Assembly (NCBI RefSeq): GCF_004684095.1
Contig: NZ_SRII01000006.1
Location: 124,001 to 188,000, forward strand
Origin: Hymenobacter sp. UV11
Lineage (GTDB): Bacteria; Bacteroidota; Bacteroidia; Cytophagales; Hymenobacteraceae
DNA: 64,000 nucleotides
Direction: 5' to 3'
In this document: positions 14,617 to 23,237 of the stretch, piece by piece
How the letters are laid out: every line of letters starts with the position of its first letter
Numbering within the stretch: position 1 is the first letter of the stretch
Program-made: the position numbers and the translations under genes
The notes under the pieces: generated by a model
The model's input: the letters and a program-made list of their open reading frames with translations, nothing else
What the model was told of the DNA's origin: nothing
Databases searched by the model: none

Positions 14617-16419
14617 ATGAAAAACCTACTACTAGCGGCTAGCCTGCTGGTTTTATCCGCCTTTACCACTTCTCCCGTGGCCGATAACGACCCCAACACC
14701 ACCGACGAAATACCCCAGGATAACAAACTCGTTATCTACCAATTGTTACCCCGCCTCTTCGGCAACAAGGTGGCCCTGAACAAGCCCTACGGCACGGTGC
14801 TCGAAAACGGCTGCGGTAAGTTCAACGACATCAACGACCTGGCGCTGACCAAAATCAAGGAGATGGGTGCGTCGCACGTGTGGTACACCGGGGTGCTCGA
14901 ACACGCCACCATGACGAGCTACCCCCAATCGGGCCTGCTCGCCGACGATGCCGACGTGGTGAAGGGCCGCGCCGGCTCGCCCTACGCCGTGAAGGACTAC
15001 TACGACGTGGCCCCCGACCTGGCCGTAAACAAGAAAACCCGCATGGCCGAGTACGAAGCCCTCATCAAGCGCACCCACGCCCACGGGCTGAAAGTGCTGA
15101 TGGACTTCATTCCGAACCACGTGGCGCGCTCGTACCACTCTGACGCCAAGCCGGCGGGCGTGGTAGACCTGGGCGCGCACGACGACAAAACCAAGGCCTT
15201 CGCGCCCAACAACAACTTCTACTACCTGCCGGGCCAGCACTTTACGGTACCCGCCGGCTACAACCCGCTGGGGCCGCTACACGCGCCGGGCGAGGATGGC
15301 AAGTACAACGAGTTTCCGGCCAAGGCTACTGGCAACGACGTGTTTTCGGCCGCGCCAAGCGTTGATGACTGGTTCGAAACCATCAAGCTCAACTACGGCG
15401 TCGATTACCAAAATGGGCGCCAGATGCACTTCGAGCCGGTGCCCGACACTTGGCTGAAGATGCGCGACATCCTGGTTTTCTGGTCGAAGAAAGACGTGGA
15501 CGGCTTCCGCTGCGACATGGCTGAGATGGTGCCCGTCGAGTTCTGGGCCTACGTTATTCCGGAGCTGAAGAAGGTGAAGCCCGGCCTCATTTTCATTGGC
15601 GAAGCCTACAACGCCAAGGAGTACGCCACCTACCTCACCAAGGGTCACTTCGATTTCTTGTATGACAAGGTGGGCCTCTACGACGGCCTGCGCCGGCTGA
15701 TGCGCCAGGAGGGCACCACCGACGACATCACCCACGTGTGGAAAACGGAGAGCCGCGGTTACGGCTCGCATATGCTGCGCTTCTTGGAAAACCACGACGA
15801 GCAACGCATTGCTTCCAAAGAGTTTGCGGGCAACCCGCGCCGCGCTATTCCAGCCATGACGGTATCGGCCACGCTGGGCAGCGGGCCCGTGATGCTCTAC
15901 ATGGGCCAGGAGGTGGCCGAGCCCGCGCTGGGTAGCGAGGGCTTTTCGGGGGCCGATGGCCGCACCACCATTTTCGACTATTGGGGCGTGCCCGAGCACC
16001 AGAAGTGGCTGAACCAGGGCAAGATGGACGGCGCTAAGCTGAGCGCCGAGCAGAAGCAGCTGCGCGATTTTTACAAGCGCCTGCTGAACCTGGCGGGCAG
16101 CAGCGAAGCCATCCGCAAAGGCCAGTTCTACGAATTGCAGGACGCCAACAACCTCAGCAAGGAATACGACCAGCAGAAGGTGTACGCCTTTTTGCGCTAC
16201 ACTAAGGGCCAGCAGGTGCTGGTGGTAGTCAACTTCAGCGATACCAAAACCTACCGCCCTACTCTCCTCATTCCGGCCCAAGTGCTCCAGCGCATGGGCC
16301 TCGACCCGCAGCACCTCTATACCTACCGCGACCTGCTGAACGGCGGCGACCCTAAGCCCAGCCTCAGCCTGACGCTGGAGCCGCTGGCGGCGCTGGTTCT
16401 CGAATTGAAGCCGCGCTAG
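14617..16419 (+). CDS. exported GH13 alpha-amylase
   Basis: This 600-residue protein has a signal peptide (MKNLLLAASLLVLSAFTTS). The GH13 barrel carries 'IYQLLPRLFGN', 'VLMDFIPNHVAR', nucleophile Asp300 in GFRCDM, acid/base Glu329 in FIGEAY, and Asp394 in ENHDEQR. A C-terminal beta domain begins near residue 510. It should hydrolyse alpha-1,4 glucans in the periplasm, alongside the SusA-like enzyme upstream. The start codon is only 12 bases after the GxxExxY cassette, so the cassette has replaced or displaced the leader of this gene. Its transcript may now begin inside or before the cassette. Confidence 0.92.
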   Translation: MKNLLLAASLLVLSAFTTSPVADNDPNTTDEIPQDNKLVIYQLLPRLFGNKVALNKPYGTVLENGCGKFNDINDLALTKIKEMGASHVWYTGVLEHATMTSYPQSGLLADDADVVKGRAGSPYAVKDYYDVAPDLAVNKKTRMAEYEALIKRTHAHGLKVLMDFIPNHVARSYHSDAKPAGVVDLGAHDDKTKAFAPNNNFYYLPGQHFTVPAGYNPLGPLHAPGEDGKYNEFPAKATGNDVFSAAPSVDDWFETIKLNYGVDYQNGRQMHFEPVPDTWLKMRDILVFWSKKDVDGFRCDMAEMVPVEFWAYVIPELKKVKPGLIFIGEAYNAKEYATYLTKGHFDFLYDKVGLYDGLRRLMRQEGTTDDITHVWKTESRGYGSHMLRFLENHDEQRIASKEFAGNPRRAIPAMTVSATLGSGPVMLYMGQEVAEPALGSEGFSGADGRTTIFDYWGVPEHQKWLNQGKMDGAKLSAEQKQLRDFYKRLLNLAGSSEAIRKGQFYELQDANNLSKEYDQQKVYAFLRYTKGQQVLVVVNFSDTKTYRPTLLIPAQVLQRMGLDPQHLYTYRDLLNGGDPKPSLSLTLEPLAALVLELKPR

Positions 16420-16502
16420 CTGGCGGGCCACACAGGGCAAAGCCAACCGCGCGGCGTAATTTCCAATCTCTTTTTCTCCCACCTCTCGCCTCCCTACCCC
16501 CT

Positions 16503-17912
16503 ATGGCCGCGTCCACTGCAGTAGCCTCGTCCGGCTCGCTACGCGTTAAGCCCCGCCTCAGCTTCTGGCAAATCTGGAACATGAGCTTCGGCTTTATGGG
16601 CATTCAGTTTGGCTTTGCGCTGCAAAATGCTAATACGAGCCGCATTTTCTCGAACCTGGGTGCCAATGCCGATGACATCCCCATTCTGTGGGTGGCGGCC
16701 CCGCTCACCGGGCTGCTGGTGCAGCCCATCATCGGCTACATGTCGGACCGCACCTGGAGCCCACGCTGGGGGCGGCGGCGGCCTTTCTTTCTGGTAGGGG
16801 CCATTTTGGCTTCGCTGGCCATGCTCATTATGCCCAACTCGCCTACTCTGTGGATAGCCGGCGGCATGCTGTGGGTGATGGATGCGAGCATCAACATTTC
16901 CATGGAGCCCTTCCGGGCCTTTGTGGGCGACATGCTACCCAGCGAGCAGCACACCAGCGGCTTCGCGATGCAGTCGTTTTTTATCGGCATTGGGGCGGTG
17001 ATAGCCTCGCTGCTGCCGAGTATTCTTACGAGCCTGGGGGTGGCTAATGAAGCGCCCGACGGCATCGTGCCCAACTCGGTAAAGTTTGCCTATTACCTGG
17101 GAGCAGCGGCCTTTTTCCTGTGCGTAGTGTACACCGTGGTTACTAGCAAGGAGTACCCGCCGGAAGACCTCGACGCCTTTGCGCAGGAGAAAAACAGCAC
17201 TACGTTCTGGCAGGGTGTGAAAGAAACTTACTCGGGTATAGCGCACATGCCCAAGGTGATGAAGCAGCTGGCGCCGGTGCAGTTCTTTACCTGGTTCGGG
17301 CTGTTTTGCATGTGGATTTTCACTACCCTGGCCGTTACCAAACACTTGTTTCACACTACCGATGCCAAGTCGTCGGCCTTTAATGAAGGGGCCAACTTTG
17401 TGGGGCAGGCCTTTGCCATGTACAGCGGTGTGTCGGCGGCGTTTAGCCTGCTGCTGCCGGTGGTGGCCCGTAAGCTCAACCGCAAGCTGACGCACCTGCT
17501 CTGCCTGGTGGCCGGCGGCCTGGGGCTGTTTTCTATCGCTTTCATCACCCAACCCTGGATGCTGCTGGTAGCGATGGTGGGCGTAGGTATTGCCTGGACG
17601 AGCATCCTCTCCATCCCCTACGCCATGCTGGCCGGCGCTATTCCGGCCAAAAAGATGGGGCACTTCATGGGCGTATTCAACGGCTTTATTGTGCTGCCCC
17701 AGGTGTGCGCTTCCCTCGGCCTACCCGCCTTGATGAAACAGTTTCCTTCCCTCGACCCGCTCAACGTAGTGGTGCTGGGCGGGGTGCTGCTCATCATTGC
17801 CGGCCTGCTCACGCTGCGCGTGGACGACAACGAGGCGGCCCCTTTTCCTTTCGAAGACGAGCACGTGCGCATTGGCTACGATGCGCTGGCCCGCGACAGC
17901 TCGCACCTGTAA
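16503..17912 (+). CDS. MFS sugar transporter, SLC45/maltose-type
   Basis: This 469-residue protein has about 12 hydrophobic helices. The cytoplasmic motif 'GYMSDRTWSPRWGRRRPFF' after the second helix (D-R-x(8)-GRRRPF) is diagnostic of the GPH/SLC45 group of proton-coupled sucrose/maltose transporters. A central polar loop of about 45 residues follows helix 6. Position after two amylases suggests uptake of maltose or short maltodextrins across the inner membrane. CCTACCCCCT sits directly before the ATG, as at nth. The gene ends in a clear terminator at 17923-17948. Confidence 0.88.
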   Translation: MAASTAVASSGSLRVKPRLSFWQIWNMSFGFMGIQFGFALQNANTSRIFSNLGANADDIPILWVAAPLTGLLVQPIIGYMSDRTWSPRWGRRRPFFLVGAILASLAMLIMPNSPTLWIAGGMLWVMDASINISMEPFRAFVGDMLPSEQHTSGFAMQSFFIGIGAVIASLLPSILTSLGVANEAPDGIVPNSVKFAYYLGAAAFFLCVVYTVVTSKEYPPEDLDAFAQEKNSTTFWQGVKETYSGIAHMPKVMKQLAPVQFFTWFGLFCMWIFTTLAVTKHLFHTTDAKSSAFNEGANFVGQAFAMYSGVSAAFSLLLPVVARKLNRKLTHLLCLVAGGLGLFSIAFITQPWMLLVAMVGVGIAWTSILSIPYAMLAGAIPAKKMGHFMGVFNGFIVLPQVCASLGLPALMKQFPSLDPLNVVVLGGVLLIIAGLLTLRVDDNEAAPFPFEDEHVRIGYDALARDSSHL

Positions 17913-17922
17913 TCACTACAAG

Positions 17923-17948
17923 AGCCCGCCCAATCCGGCGGGCTTTTT
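17923..17948 (+). terminator. Rho-independent terminator after the sugar transporter
   Basis: Stem AGCCCGCC/GGCGGGCT with a 6-base loop, followed by TTTTT. It lies 11 bases after the transporter stop codon and ends the amylase-transporter block. Confidence 0.9.
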
Positions 17949-17957
17949 CATGGCCGG

Positions 17958-18935
17958 TTACTCGTCGTGGCCCGGCAGGGGGGTAGGGGGCACCGCAGCG
18001 GCCTTGGCTTCCTGGGCGGCTTGCAGCTGCGCGGCGGCCGAGGGCTGCTGGTCGAGGCCCGTGAGGTCGGGCTGGCCGGCATCGACCCAGGCGGTGTACC
18101 AGAAGGCCCCGATGAGCCGCGCCGCGTAGCGAAGCTGGCGCTCAACCTGGCCATTAAGCCGGCGGTGGTACGCTAGGCTGAACTCGCGCGAGTAGACCCG
18201 GATGGTCTGGTTGCCGCGCTGCTCGTAGCTGAACTTGCGGTCTTCGGGCAGCTCGGCCGACACCAGCTTTTCCATCTGGAATACCGAATCGACGGCCGCG
18301 TGGGCGCGGGCCACGGCCGCCCAGGCCACCTCAGTGGGCTGCTCCAGGTAGGGCGCGGGGCCGGTGAGCAGGTCGTAGTCGGCGGCTTGCAACTCGGGCA
18401 GGCGCGACTCCCAGAGCGCGTGGATGCCGCGCTGGCCGGTGAGCTGGCCGTTGTAGTTGCGGGTGGTGTGCAGCGGCACGCAGGCATCGGCCACGTAGTG
18501 GCCCAGGTCGGCGGCCAGGTACAGGATGCGGTCGGTGTCCTGGTCGCGGAAGGCGGCGGTGAGCTGGTTTTTCATGAGCGCCACCTGCCAGGGCACGATG
18601 CCGTGGTGCAGCAGCGAGTCTTCGCCGCCGGCCAGGGCCACGGCATCGGCGTAGGCGCGGGGCAGGCCGTGGCGGGTAAGGGCGCTGTCGCCGTACACGT
18701 CCACGTCCATGAAGTGGCGCGGCGCTTCGGTGGGCACCACCGTGCGGCGCGAGTCGGGCCGGGTAGCGTTGTTGGTGAGGTAGTCGATATTGGCCTTGAA
18801 GAGGGGCAGCATCTCAGGCGGCAACGTGTACACCGCCAGCCGGTTGAGCAGCCGGTGGCCGAAGAAGCCCCAGGCCCGGGCGGGCGCGGGCAGCACCAGC
18901 GTGAGCAGCAGGCAGTAAGTAAAAAGTCTATTCAT
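17958..18935 (-). CDS. exported S1/P1-type zinc nuclease or phospholipase C
   Basis: This 325-residue protein has a signal peptide cleaved at ARA|W, which makes Trp22 the new N-terminus. In S1/P1 enzymes the N-terminal Trp supplies zinc ligands. The remaining ligands follow: His27 in FFGHRLLN, His/Asp in APRHFMDVD, and His/Asp/His/Glu in 'DLGHYVADACVPLHTTRNY' and 'GIHALWE'. The fold is all-helical with three zinc ions and cleaves phosphodiesters of single-stranded nucleic acid or phospholipids; which of these cannot be decided here. The last 30 residues are Ala/Gln/Pro rich. It converges on the transporter gene. Confidence 0.85.
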   Translation of the reverse strand: MNRLFTYCLLLTLVLPAPARAWGFFGHRLLNRLAVYTLPPEMLPLFKANIDYLTNNATRPDSRRTVVPTEAPRHFMDVDVYGDSALTRHGLPRAYADAVALAGGEDSLLHHGIVPWQVALMKNQLTAAFRDQDTDRILYLAADLGHYVADACVPLHTTRNYNGQLTGQRGIHALWESRLPELQAADYDLLTGPAPYLEQPTEVAWAAVARAHAAVDSVFQMEKLVSAELPEDRKFSYEQRGNQTIRVYSREFSLAYHRRLNGQVERQLRYAARLIGAFWYTAWVDAGQPDLTGLDQQPSAAAQLQAAQEAKAAAVPPTPLPGHDE

Positions 18936-19023
18936 GCGCCATTATTTATAGAAACCTAAAGCTACGATTCGCTTCATCAGCGCCCTACCCCCTACTCCTG
19001 GCGCGATAGATTGGTGAAAACGC

Positions 19024-19059
19024 AAAAACCTGGCCTACCTCACGGTCAGACCAGGTTTT
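19024..19059 (-). terminator. terminator downstream of def
   Basis: On the minus strand the arms AAAACCTGG/CCAGGTTTT, with a 17-base loop, are followed by a further T. It lies about 27 bases beyond the def stop codon. Confidence 0.75.
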
Positions 19060-19085
19060 GAGCTAAAAGCCAACGCCCTACCCCC

Positions 19086-19706
19086 CTACCGGCGCGCGGC
19101 GGTCGGGAATTTCATACGGTACTCGTGCTTCACATCGCCCTTGCTGATGCGGGCGAGCTTGCCCTTCAGCAGCTGCTTTTTGAAGGCCGAGAGCTTGTCG
19201 GTGAATAAGATACCTTCGAGGTGGTCGTACTCGTGCTGGATAATGCGGGCAGCCATGCCGCTGAAGGATTCCTCGCGCACCTGGCGGTTTTCGTCTTCGT
19301 AGCGCAGCACGATATTGGGGCAGCGCTGCACGAGCTCGCGCACGCCAGGAATGCTGAGGCAGCCTTCCTCGAAGCCCCAGGCCTCGCCGGTTTCGCTCAG
19401 CATTTGGGGGTTGAGGAAGGCGCGCTTGATGGGTGTTTCGATGATTTCGTCGGGGGCGGCTACTTCCACGGGCTCGTCGTCCTCGTCGTCTTCGTCGGGG
19501 CCCAGCATGGGACCCGAGTCCATCACGAACAGGCGCACGCTGCGGCCAATCTGCGGGGCAGCCAGGCCCACGCCGTGGGCCGAGTACATGGTTTCGAACA
19601 TATCTTCTACCAGCTTAGTAAGCTCGGCAGCGGGCAGGTCGGAGGGCAGTTCTTTGGCGAGGGTTTTGAGAACGGGGTCGCCGATAGCAACAATCGGGAG
19701 AATCAT
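19086..19706 (-). CDS. def: peptide deformylase with acidic insertion
   Basis: This 206-residue protein contains all three family motifs: HGVGLAAPQ (44-52), EEGCLS with metal ligand Cys116, and HEYDH with His158, catalytic Glu159 and His162. It removes the formyl group from nascent proteins. Between strands, at residues 68-92, there is an acidic insertion (DEDDEDDEPVEVAAPDE) not typical of short bacterial deformylases, though insertions here are seen in Bacteroidota. The ATG overlaps the ruvX stop codon (ATGA), so the two genes are translationally coupled. Confidence 0.95.
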   Translation of the reverse strand: MILPIVAIGDPVLKTLAKELPSDLPAAELTKLVEDMFETMYSAHGVGLAAPQIGRSVRLFVMDSGPMLGPDEDDEDDEPVEVAAPDEIIETPIKRAFLNPQMLSETGEAWGFEEGCLSIPGVRELVQRCPNIVLRYEDENRQVREESFSGMAARIIQHEYDHLEGILFTDKLSAFKKQLLKGKLARISKGDVKHEYRMKFPTAARR

Positions 19707-20137
19707 GGATGCAAAGGGGATTCTAGAAAAGACTGGAGAATAAGCGCCGCGCTCACCTTATCAACGGTGGCCTTGTCCTGGCGGGCTTTGCGGCCCAGGC
19801 CACCGGCCAGCATAGCCTGTTTGGCCAGGCGCGAGGTAAAGCGCTCGTCGATTTCGTGGATGGGCACGGCTGGCAGCTCGCGGCGCAGGCGGCGCAGCAG
19901 GCCCACCACGGCGCTGGTCGAGTCGGTAGGCTCGTTGAGCAGCGTGCGCGGCATGCCCACCACCACGGCCGCCAGCGGCTCGCGCAGGTGGTAGTCGAGC
20001 ACAAACTTCACTAAGTCCTGGCTGTGAATGGTATCCAGGGGCGAAGCAATCAGCTGAAGTGGGTCGGTAATGGCCAGGCCCACGCGCTTGTGGCCGTAGT
20101 CGATAGCAAGGATGCGGCCAAGAGCGGTGGGAGACAT
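19703..20137 (-). CDS. ruvX: RuvX/YqgF, putative Holliday junction resolvase (pre-16S rRNA nuclease)
   Basis: This 144-residue protein has the RNase-H fold signature AIDYGHKRVGLAITD, with the first catalytic Asp13. It also has 'VVVGMPRTLLNE', 'DERFTSRLAKQ', and a C-terminal 'KVSAALILQSFLE' with the last acidic cluster. Family members mature 16S rRNA ends and were earlier named Holliday junction resolvases. It is the first gene of the ruvX-def pair. Its stop codon TGA overlaps the def start by four bases. Confidence 0.93.
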   Translation of the reverse strand: MSPTALGRILAIDYGHKRVGLAITDPLQLIASPLDTIHSQDLVKFVLDYHLREPLAAVVVGMPRTLLNEPTDSTSAVVGLLRRLRRELPAVPIHEIDERFTSRLAKQAMLAGGLGRKARQDKATVDKVSAALILQSFLESPLHP

Positions 20138-20450
20138 AGACTAGCGGGAAAGCTGCAAAGATACGGACCCGCCGCAGGGTGCGGACTACCGCAACAGCTA
20201 CCACCGCGGCAGCGGGCAGGGCTCCACCCAGGCAAGCTGCGCAGTAGCAAGGCCCCTACCCCCTCCCTGAGTGCCAACGCGCGGAGCAAGGCGAGCTTTT
20301 GAATTTTAACAACAAAATGTAGGGGCCAACTTCGAAAATAGCCTAACTCCCTAGTCGGCAGCACCGAGGCCAGGTAGAATACAATAAATTTGCTAAGTAA
20401 AAGCCCGTTCTCGCGGTTAGATTAAATTTTTACGCGCCGCCGCCATCTCT
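20138..20450. other. divergent intergenic region between ruvX and the S41 protease gene
   Basis: This region of 313 bases has no gene. It must hold two divergent promoters. On the plus strand TAAATTTG (20385-20392) matches TAnnTTTG exactly, 59 bases before the protease start, but I see no good TTG at the -33 distance. The octamer CTACCCCC occurs at about 20255. Nothing else is evident. Confidence 0.5.
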
Positions 20451-22157
20451 ATGTCCCTACCCTTTAAGCGACCGGCTGATGCTTCCGCGGCAGTGCCTGA
20501 TGTGGTGCCGGGACGGGATAGGGGCACTATGGGGCGCCGACGCTGGCGCCTGGCAGTGGCGCCGCTACTCACGCTGGGAATTGGGATTATTCTGGGTACA
20601 AACCCGTTTCGACCCCAGACTGAGAACCCCGAAGCCACGGCCCGCGGCTACCTGCGCTACAAGGAAATCCTGAACTACATCGACCGCGACTACGTGGACT
20701 CGGTCGATGCCGATGGGCTCACCAACTACGCCGTGGCGCAGCTGCTGGGTAAGCTCGACCCGCACTCCGTTTATATAAGAGCCCAGGACCGCGAGCAGAC
20801 CGATGCCTTTTTGCAGAGCAGCTTTGACGGGGTAGGGCTGGAATTCAACCTCTTTCGCGATACCGCTACCGTGGTGACGACGCTGCCCGCCGGCCCGGCC
20901 AGCACGGCGGGACTGTTGCCCGGCGACCAGCTGCTGCGTGTGGGCCCTACCCCCGTGGCCGGCACCCACCTGAGCCAGGGGCAGCTAGGGCAGCTGCTAC
21001 GCGGCCCGCGCGGCAGCAGCGTGAGCCTGGTGGTGGCCCGGCGCGGCCAGCCGCAGCCGCTGCATTTTCAGTTCAACCGCGGGCGGCTGCCCAATGCGTC
21101 GGTCGAGCCGGGCGTGCTACTGGAGGATAAGCAAACGGGCTATATTAAAATAAATCGCTTTGCCGCCAGTACCTACGAGGAGTTTAAGGCCCAGCTGGCC
21201 GACTTGCAGCGCCAAGGCCTGAAGCGCTTGGTGCTGGACCTGCGTGGCAACCCCGGCGGCTACCTCGACCGCGCTACCCGCCTGGCCGATGAGTTTATCG
21301 CCGGCTCGCGCAAACTCGTGTACACGGTGGGTAAGGACGAGCAATACGCTTCCCAAACCTACGCCCACGTGGCCGGCGACTGGGAGCAGCAGCCGCTGGT
21401 GGTATTGGTGGATGAAAACAGCGCTTCGGCCGCCGAGGTGCTGGCCGGCGCCCTGCAAGACCACGACCGCGCCCTGCTGGTGGGCCGCCGCACGTTTGGC
21501 AAGGGCCTGGTGCAACAGCCCATCATGCTACATGAGGGTGGTGAATTGCGCCTCACGGTGGCGCGCTACTACACGCCGGCCGGCCGCTGCATTCAGAAGC
21601 CCTACGGCTCCGATAAGGAAACCTACAACCACGAACTGGCGGAGCGCCAGCAGCGCGGCGAGTTTGCCTCGGCCGATAGTGCGCAATTTGCCGCGGGCCA
21701 ACGCTTTCGCACCGACCACGGCCGGGTAGTGTACGGCGGCGGCGGCATCATGCCCGACGTATTCGTGGCCCGCGATACGCTGCACCAGGCAGCCTACTAC
21801 CAGCGCCTGCAGCGGACCGGCGTGCTGCAAGCCTACGCGCTGGCCTTTTATCAGCAGCATAAGGTAGAGCTGGTGGGCTTGCGCTTTACGCAGTACCAGG
21901 CCGTTTTTCGCGTCACCGACACCGAGCTGGATGGGCTGGCCCGACTGGCGGCCCTGGCGGGCCAGCGCCCCGACCCGGCCGCCCTGCGTCGCTGCGCGCC
22001 GGCCCTGCGCACGATTATCAAGGCCAGCATCGCGCACATTACCTACGGCCCCGAGGCAGCCAGCGCCATTTGGCGCGACGATGACCAGGAGCTGCAGCAG
22101 GCGCTACGCGTGGTGCAGGACAGCACCGCGCAGCTGGCGCTGCTGGGCGGGCACTAG
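20451..22157 (+). CDS. C-terminal processing peptidase, S41 family, membrane anchored
   Basis: This 568-residue protein has an N-terminal cytoplasmic stretch and one membrane helix (about 33-50). The tail-specific protease N-domain follows, then a PDZ domain (about 125-200, 'GVGLEFNLFRDT ... GLLPGDQLLRVG') and the S41 core with 'GYIKINRF' and 'LVLDLRGNPGG'. The Ser326/Lys351 dyad sits in NSASAAEV and FGKGLVQ, with the same 25-residue spacing as in CtpB. It should act in the periplasm on protein C-termini, in envelope quality control. A C-terminal helical extension of about 150 residues is present, as in other Bacteroidota CtpA-like proteins. Confidence 0.94.
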   Translation: MSLPFKRPADASAAVPDVVPGRDRGTMGRRRWRLAVAPLLTLGIGIILGTNPFRPQTENPEATARGYLRYKEILNYIDRDYVDSVDADGLTNYAVAQLLGKLDPHSVYIRAQDREQTDAFLQSSFDGVGLEFNLFRDTATVVTTLPAGPASTAGLLPGDQLLRVGPTPVAGTHLSQGQLGQLLRGPRGSSVSLVVARRGQPQPLHFQFNRGRLPNASVEPGVLLEDKQTGYIKINRFAASTYEEFKAQLADLQRQGLKRLVLDLRGNPGGYLDRATRLADEFIAGSRKLVYTVGKDEQYASQTYAHVAGDWEQQPLVVLVDENSASAAEVLAGALQDHDRALLVGRRTFGKGLVQQPIMLHEGGELRLTVARYYTPAGRCIQKPYGSDKETYNHELAERQQRGEFASADSAQFAAGQRFRTDHGRVVYGGGGIMPDVFVARDTLHQAAYYQRLQRTGVLQAYALAFYQQHKVELVGLRFTQYQAVFRVTDTELDGLARLAALAGQRPDPAALRRCAPALRTIIKASIAHITYGPEAASAIWRDDDQELQQALRVVQDSTAQLALLGGH

Positions 22158-22399
22158 GCCGGGTCGTCCGCGGCGGGCTTGCTGAGGTCGGCGGGGTCGG
22201 GGCGGTGTTCGAGCAGGTCGGCCGGCTGGCAGTCCAGCGCCTGGCAAATGGCGGCCAGCGTACTAAAGCGTACCGCTTTCGCTTTACCGCTTTTGAGAAT
22301 GGATAGGTTGGCCAGGGTAATGCCCACGGTTTCGGCCAGGGCGCTCAGCGACATCTTACGCCGGGCCAGCATCACGTCAAGGTTTACGATAATGGGCAT
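22154..22399 (-). CDS. XRE/YozG-like HTH regulator
   Basis: This 81-residue protein has a complete Cro/C1 helix-turn-helix ('MSLSALAETVGITLANLSILKSGK', then 'LAAICQALDCQPADLL'). It belongs to the short YozG-type group that is regularly coupled with DUF2975 membrane proteins. Its ATG overlaps the stop codon of the DUF2975 gene (ATGA), so both are made together. It probably represses its own operon through the two TTATTG/CAATAA palindromes upstream of the DUF2975 gene. The 3' end overlaps the convergent protease gene by four bases. Confidence 0.9.
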   Translation of the reverse strand: MPIIVNLDVMLARRKMSLSALAETVGITLANLSILKSGKAKAVRFSTLAAICQALDCQPADLLEHRPDPADLSKPAADDPA

Positions 22400-23124
22400 C
22401 AGATAACAAGCTCGGCTTCCCGGCTTAAGGCAACCCCACGCTGGTACACGGCCGCGATGATGAGCAGGATAAAGCCCACTTCAAAGCCCGGCACCAACTC
22501 ATCGGTATTGAGCCGCACGTAGTGGCTGAGCGGCCCGGCCAGCCCGGCTGCGCGGTAGGCTGGCACAACGGCCCACACCAAAGCGTAGGCTACGTAGCGC
22601 CAGAGGTTTAGCCCAAACAGAAGCAGCGCCAGCCAGAGCAGCCGCCGACCATTCGCCGCCGTAAAGGGCGTGTCCGAAGTCACGTCGCGCAGCAGCCCCA
22701 GCAGCAGCCAGCTGCTGCCCCCCAAAAACACCAGCCCCGCTATCGAGAGGCCATCGTCCAGCGCTCCCAGTGCTAGTAGCGCGGCGCGCTTGCCGGCACT
22801 GGGCTCGCGATAGCGCAGCAGGGGCGCGTGGGGGTCAGCCGCCAGCTCGAAGCCCGCGGTGGGGGGTAGGGCCGCCAGGGGGCCGCGCTGCTCACGCGAC
22901 TTACTCCGTTGGCCATCCTCAAAGCCGGCCTGCGTATCGTGCCAAAAGCCGAACAGGTTGGGCCGGAAAGTATCGAGCCGCAGCCGCACCTCGGTTTGTT
23001 GGGTGGTGGCTAGGTCGTAGGTTTTCGCAGCTAGCGCTAGTGTCATCACGCCCGTCATAAGTTGAATCAGCCACATCATTGCTTGGGCACCGCGCAGAAT
23101 GTAGAAAAGGAAAGCAGGTTTCAT
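22399..23124 (-). CDS. DUF2975 membrane protein
   Basis: This 241-residue protein starts at the ATG at 23124 (MKPAFLFYILRG). Four hydrophobic segments are visible: residues about 12-30, 125-150, 165-190 and 215-232. The C-terminus 'GVALSREAELVI' matches the closing motif of DUF2975 proteins. A polar extracytoplasmic region of about 90 residues lies after the first helix. The biochemical role is unknown; family members are always paired with a small XRE regulator, as here. The AT-rich leader carries two palindromes likely bound by that regulator. Confidence 0.8.
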   Translation of the reverse strand: MKPAFLFYILRGAQAMMWLIQLMTGVMTLALAAKTYDLATTQQTEVRLRLDTFRPNLFGFWHDTQAGFEDGQRSKSREQRGPLAALPPTAGFELAADPHAPLLRYREPSAGKRAALLALGALDDGLSIAGLVFLGGSSWLLLGLLRDVTSDTPFTAANGRRLLWLALLLFGLNLWRYVAYALVWAVVPAYRAAGLAGPLSHYVRLNTDELVPGFEVGFILLIIAAVYQRGVALSREAELVI

Positions 23125-23170
23125 GGCAGCAGTTCTTGAGGGAGTAAGACGCCACAAAGAAAGGCATTTA

Positions 23171-23221
23171 TTTATTGAAAAACAATAAAAATAGGTTGAT
23201 AAACAATAATTATTTATTGTT
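23171..23221. promoter_or_regulatory. paired palindromic operators for the DUF2975/XRE operon
   Basis: A perfect 19-bp palindrome (23171-23189, TTTATTG-N5-CAATAAA) is followed by AACAATAA-N4-TTATTGTT (23202-23221). Both carry the same half-site, in opposite order, with centres about 32 bp apart. They lie 47-97 bases before the start of the DUF2975 gene, in an AT-rich promoter region, suggesting autoregulation by the encoded XRE protein. Confidence 0.6.
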
Positions 23222-23237
23222 ACCCAATAGCCCTAGC

